Assembly: GCA_944990035.1 (NCBI GenBank)
Contig: CALYLX010000105.1
Span: 1-64,000 of the forward strand
Direction of reading: 5' to 3'
Source of the DNA: Clitopilus passeckerianus
Taxonomy: Eukaryota; Basidiomycota; Agaricomycetes; Agaricales; Entolomataceae
DNA: 64,000 nucleotides
Shown: piece after piece, positions 51,483 to 61,004 of the stretch
How the letters are laid out: every line of letters starts with the position of its first letter
How positions within the stretch are numbered: position 1 is the first letter of the stretch
Program-made: the position numbers and the translations under genes
Notes under the pieces: model-generated
Told to the model about the DNA's origin: nothing
Databases searched by the model: none
Seen by the model: the letters and a program-made list of their open reading frames with translations, nothing else

Positions 51483-51672
51483 AGCAACTTACAAGGCGCG
51501 TCGCCAGAATCTCCTACTTTAGGTAGAAGCTTCCCACGGCTGCCGGTCAAAATCAATCAACAAGTCTAATTCCTGAGTGATAACAGAAGTGTTGGAAGTC
51601 ATTCTTTGACTCCCGTGTGGTATCAAGTTCCTTAATCTTAGTACCAAAATTATATACATTGCGTGTCAAATA

Positions 51673-54456
51673 CTACGATAAAAGTTCAAATGAATGATGA
51701 TCAATATACTTGTTGACATAGAATAGTCGAAAATTGCGGTTATCCAGCGTTTCTGTATGCTTCAACTCTCGAGAGAGTAGGGGCAGGCCACAATACACAG
51801 GTATTAGATGAGCCCCACGCAGAATGCTTGACAAAGAGATGACCTGCGCCCGTGGCCACCGAGTTCCTCGCAACGCTCGTCGAACGACCCACATCCCTGT
51901 ATCCTCATCTACACCCTCGCCAACTGTGTTGTAGTCATGTATGAGTGCGCAGGAATGGCGGACACCAGAATATTGAAAATCAAAGAAAAGCTTGACACAG
52001 GCAACTGTAAACCCGGATAATGTAGTGACAGCAGGGGCCGCTTTCACCAAAACTGTATCATGTCGCGCAGGGCCTCGTCTCCACTTAAGAACAGACCTAA
52101 TCCGCTCCTTGCGCATCCCGTTGGTCCCAGAAATGTCACTCAGAGAATAAAAGGTGGCTACCGCTGAGTTGTAGACATGGATGGTCCCGTTGAAAGCTAA
52201 ATAGTCGTCAGCGACGGAATCGGAGCCATTGATCTGAGAATTGAGGTATCGACGAATGAGTTGTGGGAGATCATTCTGGGTCCTGTCAGTCGCGGCAGAC
52301 TCTTGTGTAACGTTTCGTTCTGATGATAAACATACATTGAGTAACGGCCGTTGAAGTTCACAATGGTAATCACTTACCAGACACCGTTCTTGCAAGACAA
52401 ATCTGGGGGGAGAGTGACAGAGCCTGGCTCGCATCCTCGCCTTCCTCAGGCTCGTCATCTTCGTCTTCGTCCTCGTCATCCTGGGTGACTCTAGGATGGG
52501 CTCGGCGCCGTGGTTGATGACCAACAGGGTCCTCCACACCATCCACATTCTCCGGCGTCTCCGAGTCGTCCAGCACTGGAATATCAGCAGTGTCAGCTCC
52601 TGAACAGTGTAGGATATACGTAAAAGCTTACATGAATCCTCAATTCCAAGCATTATTTCACCTTCAAGCATCCCTTTGGACTTGAAAAGGTCTTCAGATG
52701 CCGAGATCTTGTCCAGGCGCTGATTTGTCAAGAGCATCTGTCCCAACGCGTTCCACCGATTAGAACGGCGCCACGGTTCCTTCACTGCTTTGATATGCTT
52801 GGATTCGGTGATTGACGAACAGAGGCCATTTGGGGCCCCAAAGTCACGGATGAGGTTGGGATAATGCACTAGAGAGTGTTGACGAGGCGGATCGGAGTTC
52901 GGTTTGCGGACTCCAGTTTCCACGAAAATCTTTCGTGCCTCTTGGAAGAGTTCCAGGGTTTGACGGACATTGTTGAGTGATGTTGTTGTCTGGACGTCGC
53001 GGCAAACAATGTAGCAAAATTCAATGAGATATCGAAGGGACTGAATCATTCCCTGTGGAATATACCCTTCAAGAGCTGGCAGATACACCTGCCAGTGGGT
53101 AGCAAAAGTTAGAGTAGCAACAAAAAAACGCCATCGAAATCACCTTCATCAGTGCCTTTGAATCGTCACCTGTCCATTGCTTGAATCCTCTACCTTGAGG
53201 GAACCTGCGAGCGCGGCGGAGGCCATTATGCAAGTTGCCAATGGAAAGGTAGACAGGCCAGTACTCATTGTTACCCGTTCTGACAGATACGGTCGTCTTA
53301 TCACTGCCGAGGATGATGGGAACGAACATGGACCCATGGGTTGAAGGGTCTTTGGCAATTTCATCCTGGGATGAGAATGCTTCAGTTAGAAACCACTAAA
53401 GAAACAAATTAACAACACTCACCGCTTGCCTCCATGCCCAATTACCGGACATCATATTCTGGTAGCGATGCTCCCCCTGAAAATACTCGTGATAAGGTGA
53501 ATGATCAAATTCTGAGGCGAACTCAGGATTTGCTATCATATTTTTTATCAATGTACATGGATCTCGATACCAAACGTCGTAATCAGCATCCATCCAGGCT
53601 GGCCGTGGGTTTCCATCCGCTGGACCTTGACCATCGTAAGAGATTGTAAACGACTCCCATGGAATGCTACCAGCAGAAGTTGCATCAATGGTACTGTAGA
53701 GTTCGCGATGATCTTTGAAAGGAGCATCATCGCCGTATTTCAGCAGCGTTGCTCGCCAAAGTCGGAGGATCTTGTCAATTCGGCGTGCTGACAGCTGGGC
53801 ATCTTTGTAGAAAAGTCTTGCCGTTTCAAAATCGATTCGTTCCGAGTATGGATCCCAAGGATTTTTGTCGTCTTCATCTACGTTCTCATTGATTGATGGC
53901 GACAATGGGGGTGAAGGGTTGCTTGTGCCGTCCCGGAATACACCACTTTTGTCACATATCTGACCTGTGCAGGAGAAGTAAGCATTGAGGTTCGTCCCTT
54001 GACGAAAGCAAGATGAAAGACAAACAGACCATTGATAAAAGGGTGATACTCAAAGAAGTGGTCGGGAATTTCGTCACTCTCAGATCCATTTGAACTTTCC
54101 ATCTCTTGGTCGGGTGAGGCCTGTTCATCTCCTGCTGCTGCCTGGGATGGCGGGGATCCACTAACCAAGTCAATGTCCATTTGATCTTCGAGATTGTTAA
54201 CCGCGTAGGATCCCGTGAAGGGTGATGTATGGTCCTGGGCATGCTCAGCCTCTAGATCCTCAGTCGAGGACTCTGAGCTCACGTCCGTCCACGAACGATT
54301 TACGGACAGCATCTCGAGCTCATTCTGGTGCCCCACAACATATCCTCGCGATGGCCCAGTTTCCTCGCGATGCTTGCGGCAGAGGTGGTTTGTAAATCCA
54401 GCCACGGTACGAAACCATTGTTTGCAGGGTTCGCAGTATTCTTGGAAGTCATTCAT
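51673..54456 (-). CDS. Plavaka transposase-derived protein, core deleted
   Basis: Six exons splice in frame: 54456-54030, 53964-53423, 53365-53144, 53088-52632, 52575-52378 and 52319-51673, with introns of 55-65 bp, giving 830 codons. The N-terminus has a C2H2 finger (CEPCKQWF...HLCRKH). Plavaka landmarks follow: SERIDFETARLFY, FVPIILGSDKTTVSV, KQWTGDDSKALMK, RQHSLVHY, GAPNGLCSSITESKHIKA, GTIHVYNSAVATFYS, DEDTGMWVV and FYVNKYIDHHS. Between SIGNLHNGLRRARR and FPQGRGFKQWTGDD the usual stretch of roughly 150-200 residues, which in this family should hold acidic catalytic positions, is missing without breaking the frame. It probably keeps DNA-binding parts but lacks transposition chemistry. The start at 54456 (MNDFQEYCEPC) is chosen because it sits just before the finger; an upstream start at 54528 is possible. 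Confidence 0.8.
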
Positions 54457-54639
54457 AAGAGAACAAAAAGTGATGAATATATTTTCATATCTATAAGAAA
54501 CAAGATACAACGGAACGAATGAGGGCACAGTGGCTTGTGACGGTCACATTCGTAAGTCCGAACATTTGTGTAGCGAGAATTCGACGCCACGTCTAACTCC
54601 CATCACTCTACACCTCATACCATATTCCTACCTGTCATC
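54457..54639. promoter_or_regulatory. Divergent intergenic region of the transposon
   Basis: 183 bp between the start codons of the transposase-derived gene (minus) and the passenger gene (plus). It is AT-richer than its flanks and holds TATATTTTCATATC near 54477. A shared bidirectional promoter is inferred from the layout only. Confidence 0.4.
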
Positions 54640-57600
54640 ATGGCTAGGAACCTGCGTGCAGGCACGGAGGCGCAGAGGGGTGTGGGTGGCCCACCTCAAA
54701 CTGGAGCACCTACAGGCCGGAAGTCGCTGAAACAATTAGCAGCCGAGAAGAAAGCGGAGAAGGAGGCTAAGGCTGCGGAGAAAGCTGAAGGCTTGCTCAA
54801 GATTGCGTCCATCGAGAACGCAACATCACAACAGTATGCATCTACGAAGACACCACGAGCACCGCCAAAGAAAACAGCACCGAAGAAGAAGCCACTGAAG
54901 GCCCCGTCACCTGAGCCGCCATTGGAGCTGACTGACGTCTCCGATGGTGAGGAACCAGCTGCGCAATTACAAGATGGCGAGGATATGGCCGACGAAGTTC
55001 CAGAAGAGGAGGCAGAACCAGAAGAGCGCCGTGCTCGCGACGACTCTGACAGCGAGGCGCCTAGCGACCTGGAAGCCACCCAGAAAAAAAAGAGGAAGAA
55101 AACCAAAGTTCCTCTCCGCAACACTGTCAATGAGTTGCGAGAGGGACTTATGGTGGTTGACGAGGAGGAGGGGGGTGCCAATGATCCACAGACCCCAATG
55201 GTGCAAAATCAGGGAAAGAGAGCTCACCCTGGTGTTGAGTTGTCTGTAAGTCATCATTTAGTGTCGCATTTTAGGTGACATCGAGCTGACGAACCTCATT
55301 TAGAATGCAGAAAGACGTCAAGCTGTCCATGACGGGACCACATCACCCATGAAGAAGCGCACCCGAGTATCATCTGCCCGGGATTCATCCAACAACGAGG
55401 AGAATCCAGAGCCTGCAAGGTCGAGGGCGAAAGGAAAAAGCAAGGCTGCTCGCAACAACCTGCCTGCCTTCGACCTTTTCGCTGTCGACAAAGTTCCACC
55501 TCCCGTAAGTCTTGTACCACTGGGATTGTTGAATGAAAGAGTACTTACTGAGCTGCCAGCCTGAGGACAAAGAGGAAGACAAAGAGGAAGAAGGCGAGTT
55601 CATTGAGGACTACGATGAGCAGTCGGGCAGGTTCATTCGTCGCCGGAAGGAAGGCTGGAAGGTGCAGCTGGACGAGTTCGCGAACGAGGACTTACAAGGT
55701 GATGGGACGCAACACGGAGTAACCATGAGTGTTCAACAGAAGGCACGTATGGAACATCTGTCAATCGTTGAATGATGCTGATAAGAATTGCCATTCTGGG
55801 TTTCAGGGCCATCCGGATCGCCAAGCTGCCGACTCGGCCACCAACACCACAAAGAAGAGAGCAACATCAGCGAAGGGGAAGAATGCCCAATCATCCAGTT
55901 CAGCCTCCAGGAATACACCGGCAGAGAGCGAAGACCCTCGCTTTCAGGTCTCCAGCAAAAGCAAGGCAAGTCAGCGCGAATCCGGAGAGAGAAGCGAGCA
56001 GGCCGATAATCGCCGCTCCAACCGCGACCATGTGGCTGACCAATAGCCGCCGAGTCAAGCCCAGAAGGAAAAGCAGTATGTCCGAATCATTTCCCATTTA
56101 AAGCATCATGCTCACTCTCGACGAATCCACTCTTTTTTTTTGGGATCTTAGTCATGCTACCAAGGAGAAGAGAGCCTCTAGGACTTCAAGCGCGTCAAAG
56201 CCACCCTCCATTGCGAACTGGGCGCAATCTATTCCACGAAATGCTCGACCTCCGAGCACTCGCACCGTTTCCAACAATGCACCCAGCCTAACGAGTGGCA
56301 AGACTTCCACCTCTCAATCTGCACAGTCAAACTCCCATTCCTCTCGATCTGCCCTCACCAACAATGTCAGGGTGAGGGTTCACAACCCCGAACGCGAACA
56401 TAGTGACGGCGAACAACCAGGTGGCCTCTCCGACCACGGGGAACTCGATGGTGAGGAGGGAAGAGAACGTCGTGACAGCCCTGTTAAGGGCAAACTACGT
56501 GTTAATAGTAATGTAAGTTTATTAACGTTCACTCAGATGTAGGCCGAACTAATAATAATACACGTTAGGCGATGGTCAAGATACAGGAGCCTCAAGCTGC
56601 TCCTCCAAAGAGCAGGCGCCTCGTACCTAAGACAAACGACAACCTTCCTGCAGAGTGCCAAGGAGATACCTGGTCTCACGGAGTCGTGAGCTCCATGATC
56701 CTATGGGCTTGCACGCACCCCAGCCCTTGGACCATTCCCGACAAGGACACTGCGAACGCCCTTCGCATGGTCTGTACCGAACACTATGAAAATGAACAAG
56801 TTGAAGATATTCTTGAGAAGCTTGATCTCGATAATCCGGACTGTGCCGCTATTCGAATTGTAGATGTTTTCATTTGTCTCGCTGCCGCTTACATACTAAT
56901 AACTTCTTGTTCAAGATGAACCAACGTTATGCCGACCGCTTTCGGAGTGTCATCGGCTCCAATGCTTCAATTGTGCTCACCAGCTACTTTGAGTCCTCTG
57001 ACTATTATGCAACCAATGAGGCTCGAGTTGAATTTGCGAGCCATATGCTTTGGAAAAACCGCTTTCTCTATTTGAAGGCGAAGAAGGATGAGCCAGAGGT
57101 TTGTAAAGTTTGTTTTTCGGTTTCTTCGTGTCCCTGCTGATCTAGTATATGCACAGAGGTGGCGCGGGGCCTTCCACTCACCTCTCGTCATCCAGGTCCT
57201 CTCCGTATACTTCAATCTGACCCGAGATGGGTCCCATGTCGACAACCTCAGGTACCCACTTAAATTTGGCCAACCACGTGCTGCTCTGGCCCTTGCCGCC
57301 GTCGCTGTAAGCCGTTCTATATCGTTTTATCTATCTATCTCATCAACTGCAGGTCATGAGATGCCTTACCCTCTGGGAAACGGGCTACTACACCGTTGAG
57401 AAGTGCGAAGAAGACAAGAAGAACAAAGCCGCGAAGGGGAGCAAGGGCAAAGCTAAAGACAAGAACACGGCAGTTCCAAACAAGCGGGGCAAGGAGACCA
57501 AAGGGTTCTCCACGTTCTCGGGCACACAATGGAGGACTCATACGACAACCTTTCTCAAGTCTATCGAGTCCGAAATAAATCGGCAGGAGATGGTCGACAT

Positions 57601-57786
57601 CATGGAGGAAGCAAAGGAGTACAGGGTCCCCACAAAGGCCAAGGGTTTATGACGTAATGCCTTAATTACAAAAATTATAATTATTTCTATGCAGTCGATG
57701 CTGGTCGTGGAATGTTTCCAAGTTTTGGTATTGAAGGTAGAAGCGATCGTCTAGAATGTGCGAACGTAAACTTCCGTGACCTTTGA
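54640..57786 (+). CDS. Transposon passenger protein, DUF6532-like
   Basis: Multi-exon gene. Well-supported exons are 54640-55245, 55304-55504, 55560 to about 55749, 56152-56512, 56569-56859, 56916-57098, 57157-57306, 57353-57644 and 57695-57786. All listed introns from 56513 on keep frame, while 55750-56151 is unresolved. The first half is low-complexity and charged (Lys/Glu/Ser-rich, KKKRKKTK). The second half is globular, with WSHGVVSSMILWAC, NQRYADRFRSVIGSNAS, RGAFHSPLVIQVLSVYF, FGQPRAALALAAVAV and RCLTLWETGYYTVEKC. This resembles the DUF6532-type domain common in agaricomycete proteins, recalled from pattern rather than a search. Function unknown. It lies inside the transposon, divergent from the transposase gene. 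Confidence 0.65.
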
Positions 57787-58166
57787 GACCATCGACGACG
57801 TTCCCGAAGATATGATCATCCGCAACGGCAATGCTTCTTCAGAAAGCGAGGACGAGGGTGACAGCGGGCCACCACCACCCGCCCTCAAACCAGGTATGTC
57901 ACCTTGTCTATTATTGTTCCATTGCTCATTTATTTCCAGGCCGAAGCCACTCGCGTCAACCTGTTCAACATATTCCTGATCTACAAGAAGGCTCGTCGCG
58001 CCACTCAAGGTATCAGAACCACCCACCTCGTGATAACAATCGTTACCCTCGCCACACGCACCGTTCACGCTCCCGTTCACGCTCGCCTCGCCGCCGTTCT
58101 CAATCTCCTCAACGTCACAAGGCTGCCTCCGAACGCTATGAGGATCATTACTATTGTAATGGCTGA
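57776..58166 (+). CDS. RS-rich reading frame, last exons or separate gene
   Basis: An acidic stretch (IDDVPEDMIIRNG, then SESEDEGD) is joined by a good intron (GTATGT near 57894 to TTTCCAG near 57940) to an Arg/Ser-rich tail with RSRSRSRSPRRRSQSPQR, stop at about 58166. I could not connect it in frame to the preceding exon, which otherwise ends at 57786. It may be an alternative 3' end of the passenger gene. RS tails are typical of proteins in nuclear RNA processing; that role here is only suggested. Confidence 0.4.
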
Positions 58167-58891
58167 AGGCTCTCGCTATTGGTGAGCGATCTTTTCATGC
58201 GTGAAACTCAGGCTAATATTCAGCAAAAATCATTGCAGGCTTGCCGTGGTTTACTTATTTTCCATTCCCGTCTCGACACTGCTGTTTCCCCACCCCCTCT
58301 CGCTGCAATAATATATAGAACATTCTTGTCACATCTTTCCCGGATACCAGACCTGCATCCGATTCAACTTGTTTGCTTTAGATATATTCTACATTTCTAG
58401 TTCCAACTTAATGTCAAATTGATTTCCTTATGTCGGTGACTTGATAAGTGCTTAGTACCTAAATGATATCTTGCGTTCCGTGCTTAAAGGTGATTGAGAG
58501 AACTTATCCCTTACCTTACACTCTGCTGAAGAACTATTACTGGTGGTATCATACTCCTTATGTTCAGCTTACACAGCTCGGTTACATACCTTACACCTGG
58601 ATTACTCTGCTACTCAGTGCTTAGAGGGATGGTCTCCGCTGCTTATGTAGCTCTTATGGCTGGACCTTTTGCTTAGTTGTGTGCCTTGAACCGATTCTTA
58701 GCTGCCGCTTAATGTGAAATCACTAAGAACTGGTCTAAGCAGCGCGCAAGTTACCTGTCAAGCAGAGGCTAAAACTTGCACGCTGCTGACACTACTTAGA
58801 CCTCAAATCACTTAGCATCTGCTTAGCGTTCTTTAAGTTCAGTTTTAAGATGCAATAAGTTAACGTTCAGCAGCAATGTATTTTCCTGATG
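58167..58891. repeat. Right terminal region with CTTAG/CTAAG repeats
   Basis: No gene seen. Many GCTTAG/CTAAG motifs between about 58447 and 58830 in both orientations mirror the left end. The region finishes with the inverted terminal repeat 58880-58891. Confidence 0.7.
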
Positions 58892-58919
58892 CATGGGCCA
58901 CTTGCGCAAAATGCAACAC
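58892..58919 (+). pseudogene. LINE-L sliver between two insertions
   Basis: 28 bp of host ORF2 (CATGGGCCACTTGCGC...) between the right end of the DNA transposon and the poly(T) of LINE copy M. Its last 14 bases GCAAAATGCAACAC are the left target duplication of M. Confidence 0.9.
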
Positions 58920-59015
58920 TTTTTTTTTTTTTTTTTTGGGTCAAAGCCATACACCCCCAGAGGGGGCATCTGACAATTTATATTCCGGCACCCGATTGCA
59001 GTCCAGTTGCAAGTA

Positions 59016-59156
59016 GCATCAGAAAAATCTAACATAACTTATTCTGTCTTGACTAGGTCTTAACTAACTGATTTGTATCTTACACCTGATTAAGACACTC
59101 AAAGACACAAATAAGTTAGCTAAGGTTGAAAAAAGCCATGTCATTTTTTTCTGATG
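59016..59156. mobile_element. 141-bp MITE in LINE-M 3' UTR
   Basis: Splits the family 3' UTR between GCAAGTA and CCTAAATAC. The ends are inverted: (G)CATCAGAAAAA on the left and TTTTTTTCTGATG on the right, with imperfect pairing further inward (TAACTTATT...TGTC). The host TA is present on both sides. It is non-coding. The ends differ by one base from the TIR of the 9.26-kb Plavaka element, suggesting it is mobilised by the same kind of transposase. Confidence 0.85.
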
Positions 59157-59325
59157 TACCTAAATACATGCATTGCATACTAACGTAAGTAAAAACCGTG
59201 TTCCTCAAGTGAACTACACTGAATACGAGGTGCACCAAAGAGCAAGCTAGGGTGGCCCCCAAGGATAAATCTAACAACGAGTATGGTAGCGCGCAATACC
59301 CCGCAGAAGCAGCAAGAACCCTGGA

Positions 59326-59740
59326 TGTCGAACAGGCACACCCCCAGCGAGGGAAGGTGCAGTAAGGCTACTGACCTGGGGTAGAGTAGAGTGAGGCTAT
59401 GAGAGCGAACTAGAGAGAAAAAAAGTGTAACTCCTTGTTGTATTGAGGTAAACTACTGCTAGTATTTATACAAAAGGATAGAGTGCACAGACCATGTATA
59501 TGTAAGCATATCTAGAATGTTCTGTGCTAAATATAGTACGGAATACACAAGGAATGACGAAGAATGAGTCATACATGAGTCATGATGATGTCATAGTGGA
59601 GCGGAAAGTGCTAGAAGTATTTGTAATGCTCCACGTGTGTATGTCGTGATAATGACGCAATCAAGTAATGTGATTTAGAGTCATGTGGTGTCACATGACT
59701 GTTCATGTGACAAAGATGTGAGACGCGCCAAGTTTTAACA
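59326..59740. mobile_element. Solo LTR, 415 bp
   Basis: Starts TGTCGAACAGG and ends AAGTTTTAACA (TG...CA), with a perfect 5-bp target duplication CTGGA (59321-59325, 59741-59745). It contains a TATA-like GTATTTATACAAAAGG near 59460. There is no internal retrovirus-like coding sequence, as expected after LTR-LTR recombination of a Ty3- or Ty1-type element. Orientation is uncertain. Confidence 0.9.
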
Positions 59741-59785
59741 CTGGAGGCCAGGCTTGCCATTATATGAAGGGTGGAGCACTGACGC

Positions 59786-60990
59786 CTATGCATGGAAGGC
59801 CATGCCAGACGCTTCGGCTTGTTCTCTGCGAACAAATTGGTGTGCACCCGGTACCCAGACAAGATCGTCTGGGCGCGGCGGTGCAGTGGAGCCTGTTACA
59901 GGCATTCGTCGGCAGTGGCCTCCAACAGCGGTAGGGGCAACGCAAACGCGCATGGGGGCCTTGTCAGGCAGGCCACGTCGCCGTGTCTTCCTGGCTTTGG
60001 GAACTGGCGGTGGAGGCTGTTGCAATGGAAACACAAAAGTGGCAGGGTTGTTCTCAAAGAAGAACAAGAATGACGATAGCTCCCGGCGCAAGCGCAGGTT
60101 AGGCCGTCGTTGGAAGTGCGCACACTGGTGAAGGATGTGTCCCCTCGTTTCCAGTATGCGCCAGTTGCATGCACATGCTATCTCCCCATCCAGGTTGAAG
60201 CGTGCGCGGAATTCCCCTATAGGTGCATGACCCAAGACCGCGCATGTAAGGTGCACGGTGTGCGCATTGGAAAAACCAACATGGCATAGCCAAGGCCCAC
60301 CTTTGAGGTGTGTGGGCCTTAGGGAGGCACCTTTGTGTGTAAGGCGCAAGAAGTTGTTGCCAGAGTAGGAAGGCTGCTGCAGCAGACAAGTCCACTCATG
60401 CAGCATTCTATCAACGGTGCATTCCCGGGCATACCCAAGGGATGTCCGGGGTTGGTTGCTGGCACCCACTATGTTGAGGCAGTTGTTGCGTAAAACAGCC
60501 TTGCTTATAGACAAGTTAATGGCTGCGAGTTTCGCATTGTCAGAGAGGGCCCTGCCCGATGCCATTGTGTATTCTTCTGGCCCAAAGGCGCCATGAAGGG
60601 GGGAGCAGGCAGCAACTGCTTGGTGCTTCCTGCTTTTGGGGACAGATGCATCAGCTGCCACCAACACTGTAGTATCAGACAGGCCTGCGTCAGCGCGAAT
60701 CACATCCAGGTGGGTGCGACAAGAATCAAGGGTATCCTTAGATGCAGCAATGATGGTGTCAAATGTAATCCTCCCAGAGTGCGTATCCAACAGGCGAAGG
60801 CCGGGGACTGCTTCTGCATGAACAGGATTGAGAGGCTCGGAAACATGCACAGCATGTGCATCAGAATCCACAACTGTAGAGAGCAAGTTGCCACGCACGT
60901 GTCAAGACAAGTTGGAGAAAACCGAAGGAAGACACATTGTTCTTTCATACAGCTGGTGCTTGTCACTAATGAGCGACAGTATAGGGTGGT
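59786..60990 (-). pseudogene. LINE-M ORF2 C-terminal part, deleted
   Basis: RNase H start (VLVAADASVPKSRKH, DNAKLAAINLS) and C-terminal motif (CACNW...HQC). About 200 bp are missing between NNCLNIV and GASNQPRTS, removing the third acidic RNase H residue. The upstream segment to 60990 is frameshifted. The stop is at 59786, family tail GMAFHA. Confidence 0.85.
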
Positions 60991-61004
60991 GCAAAATGCA
61001 ACAC

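Larger units (their letters stand above)
49628..58891. mobile_element. Plavaka-like (CMC) DNA transposon, 9.26 kb
   Basis: Bounded by perfect 12-bp terminal inverted repeats CATCAGGAAAAT (49628-49639 and, inverted, 58880-58891) and a 2-bp CA target duplication (49626-49627, 58892-58893), inside LINE copy L. Both ends are rich in CTTAG/CTAAG motifs. It contains a Plavaka transposase-derived gene on the minus strand, a divergent passenger gene, an RS-rich reading frame and an RGG-repeat stretch. TIR length, 2-3-bp duplication and subterminal repeats fit CMC/CACTA-type elements; the transposase assigns it to Plavaka. Confidence 0.88.
58920..60990 (-). mobile_element. LINE copy M, 5'-truncated, with 14-bp target duplication
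   Basis: Minus-strand copy in host L. Its poly(A) is the T run 58920-58937. The flanks repeat GCAAAATGCAACAC (58906-58919 and 60991-61004). It holds the 3' UTR (with a MITE at 59016-59156 and a solo LTR at 59326-59740 inside) and the C-terminal part of ORF2. It is diverged from C-K and comes from an older round of insertion. Confidence 0.95.

Noticed and set aside
51168..51569. Plus-strand 133-codon gene
   Set aside because: The minus-strand frame over the same bases has a more protein-like composition and lies in line with the transposase gene; at best one of the two is real.
53069..53364. An intron hiding the missing transposase core
   Set aside because: The sequence across the gap is continuous coding (RRARRFPQG) with no room for the missing residues; the known introns at 53422-53366 and 53143-53089 lie on either side.
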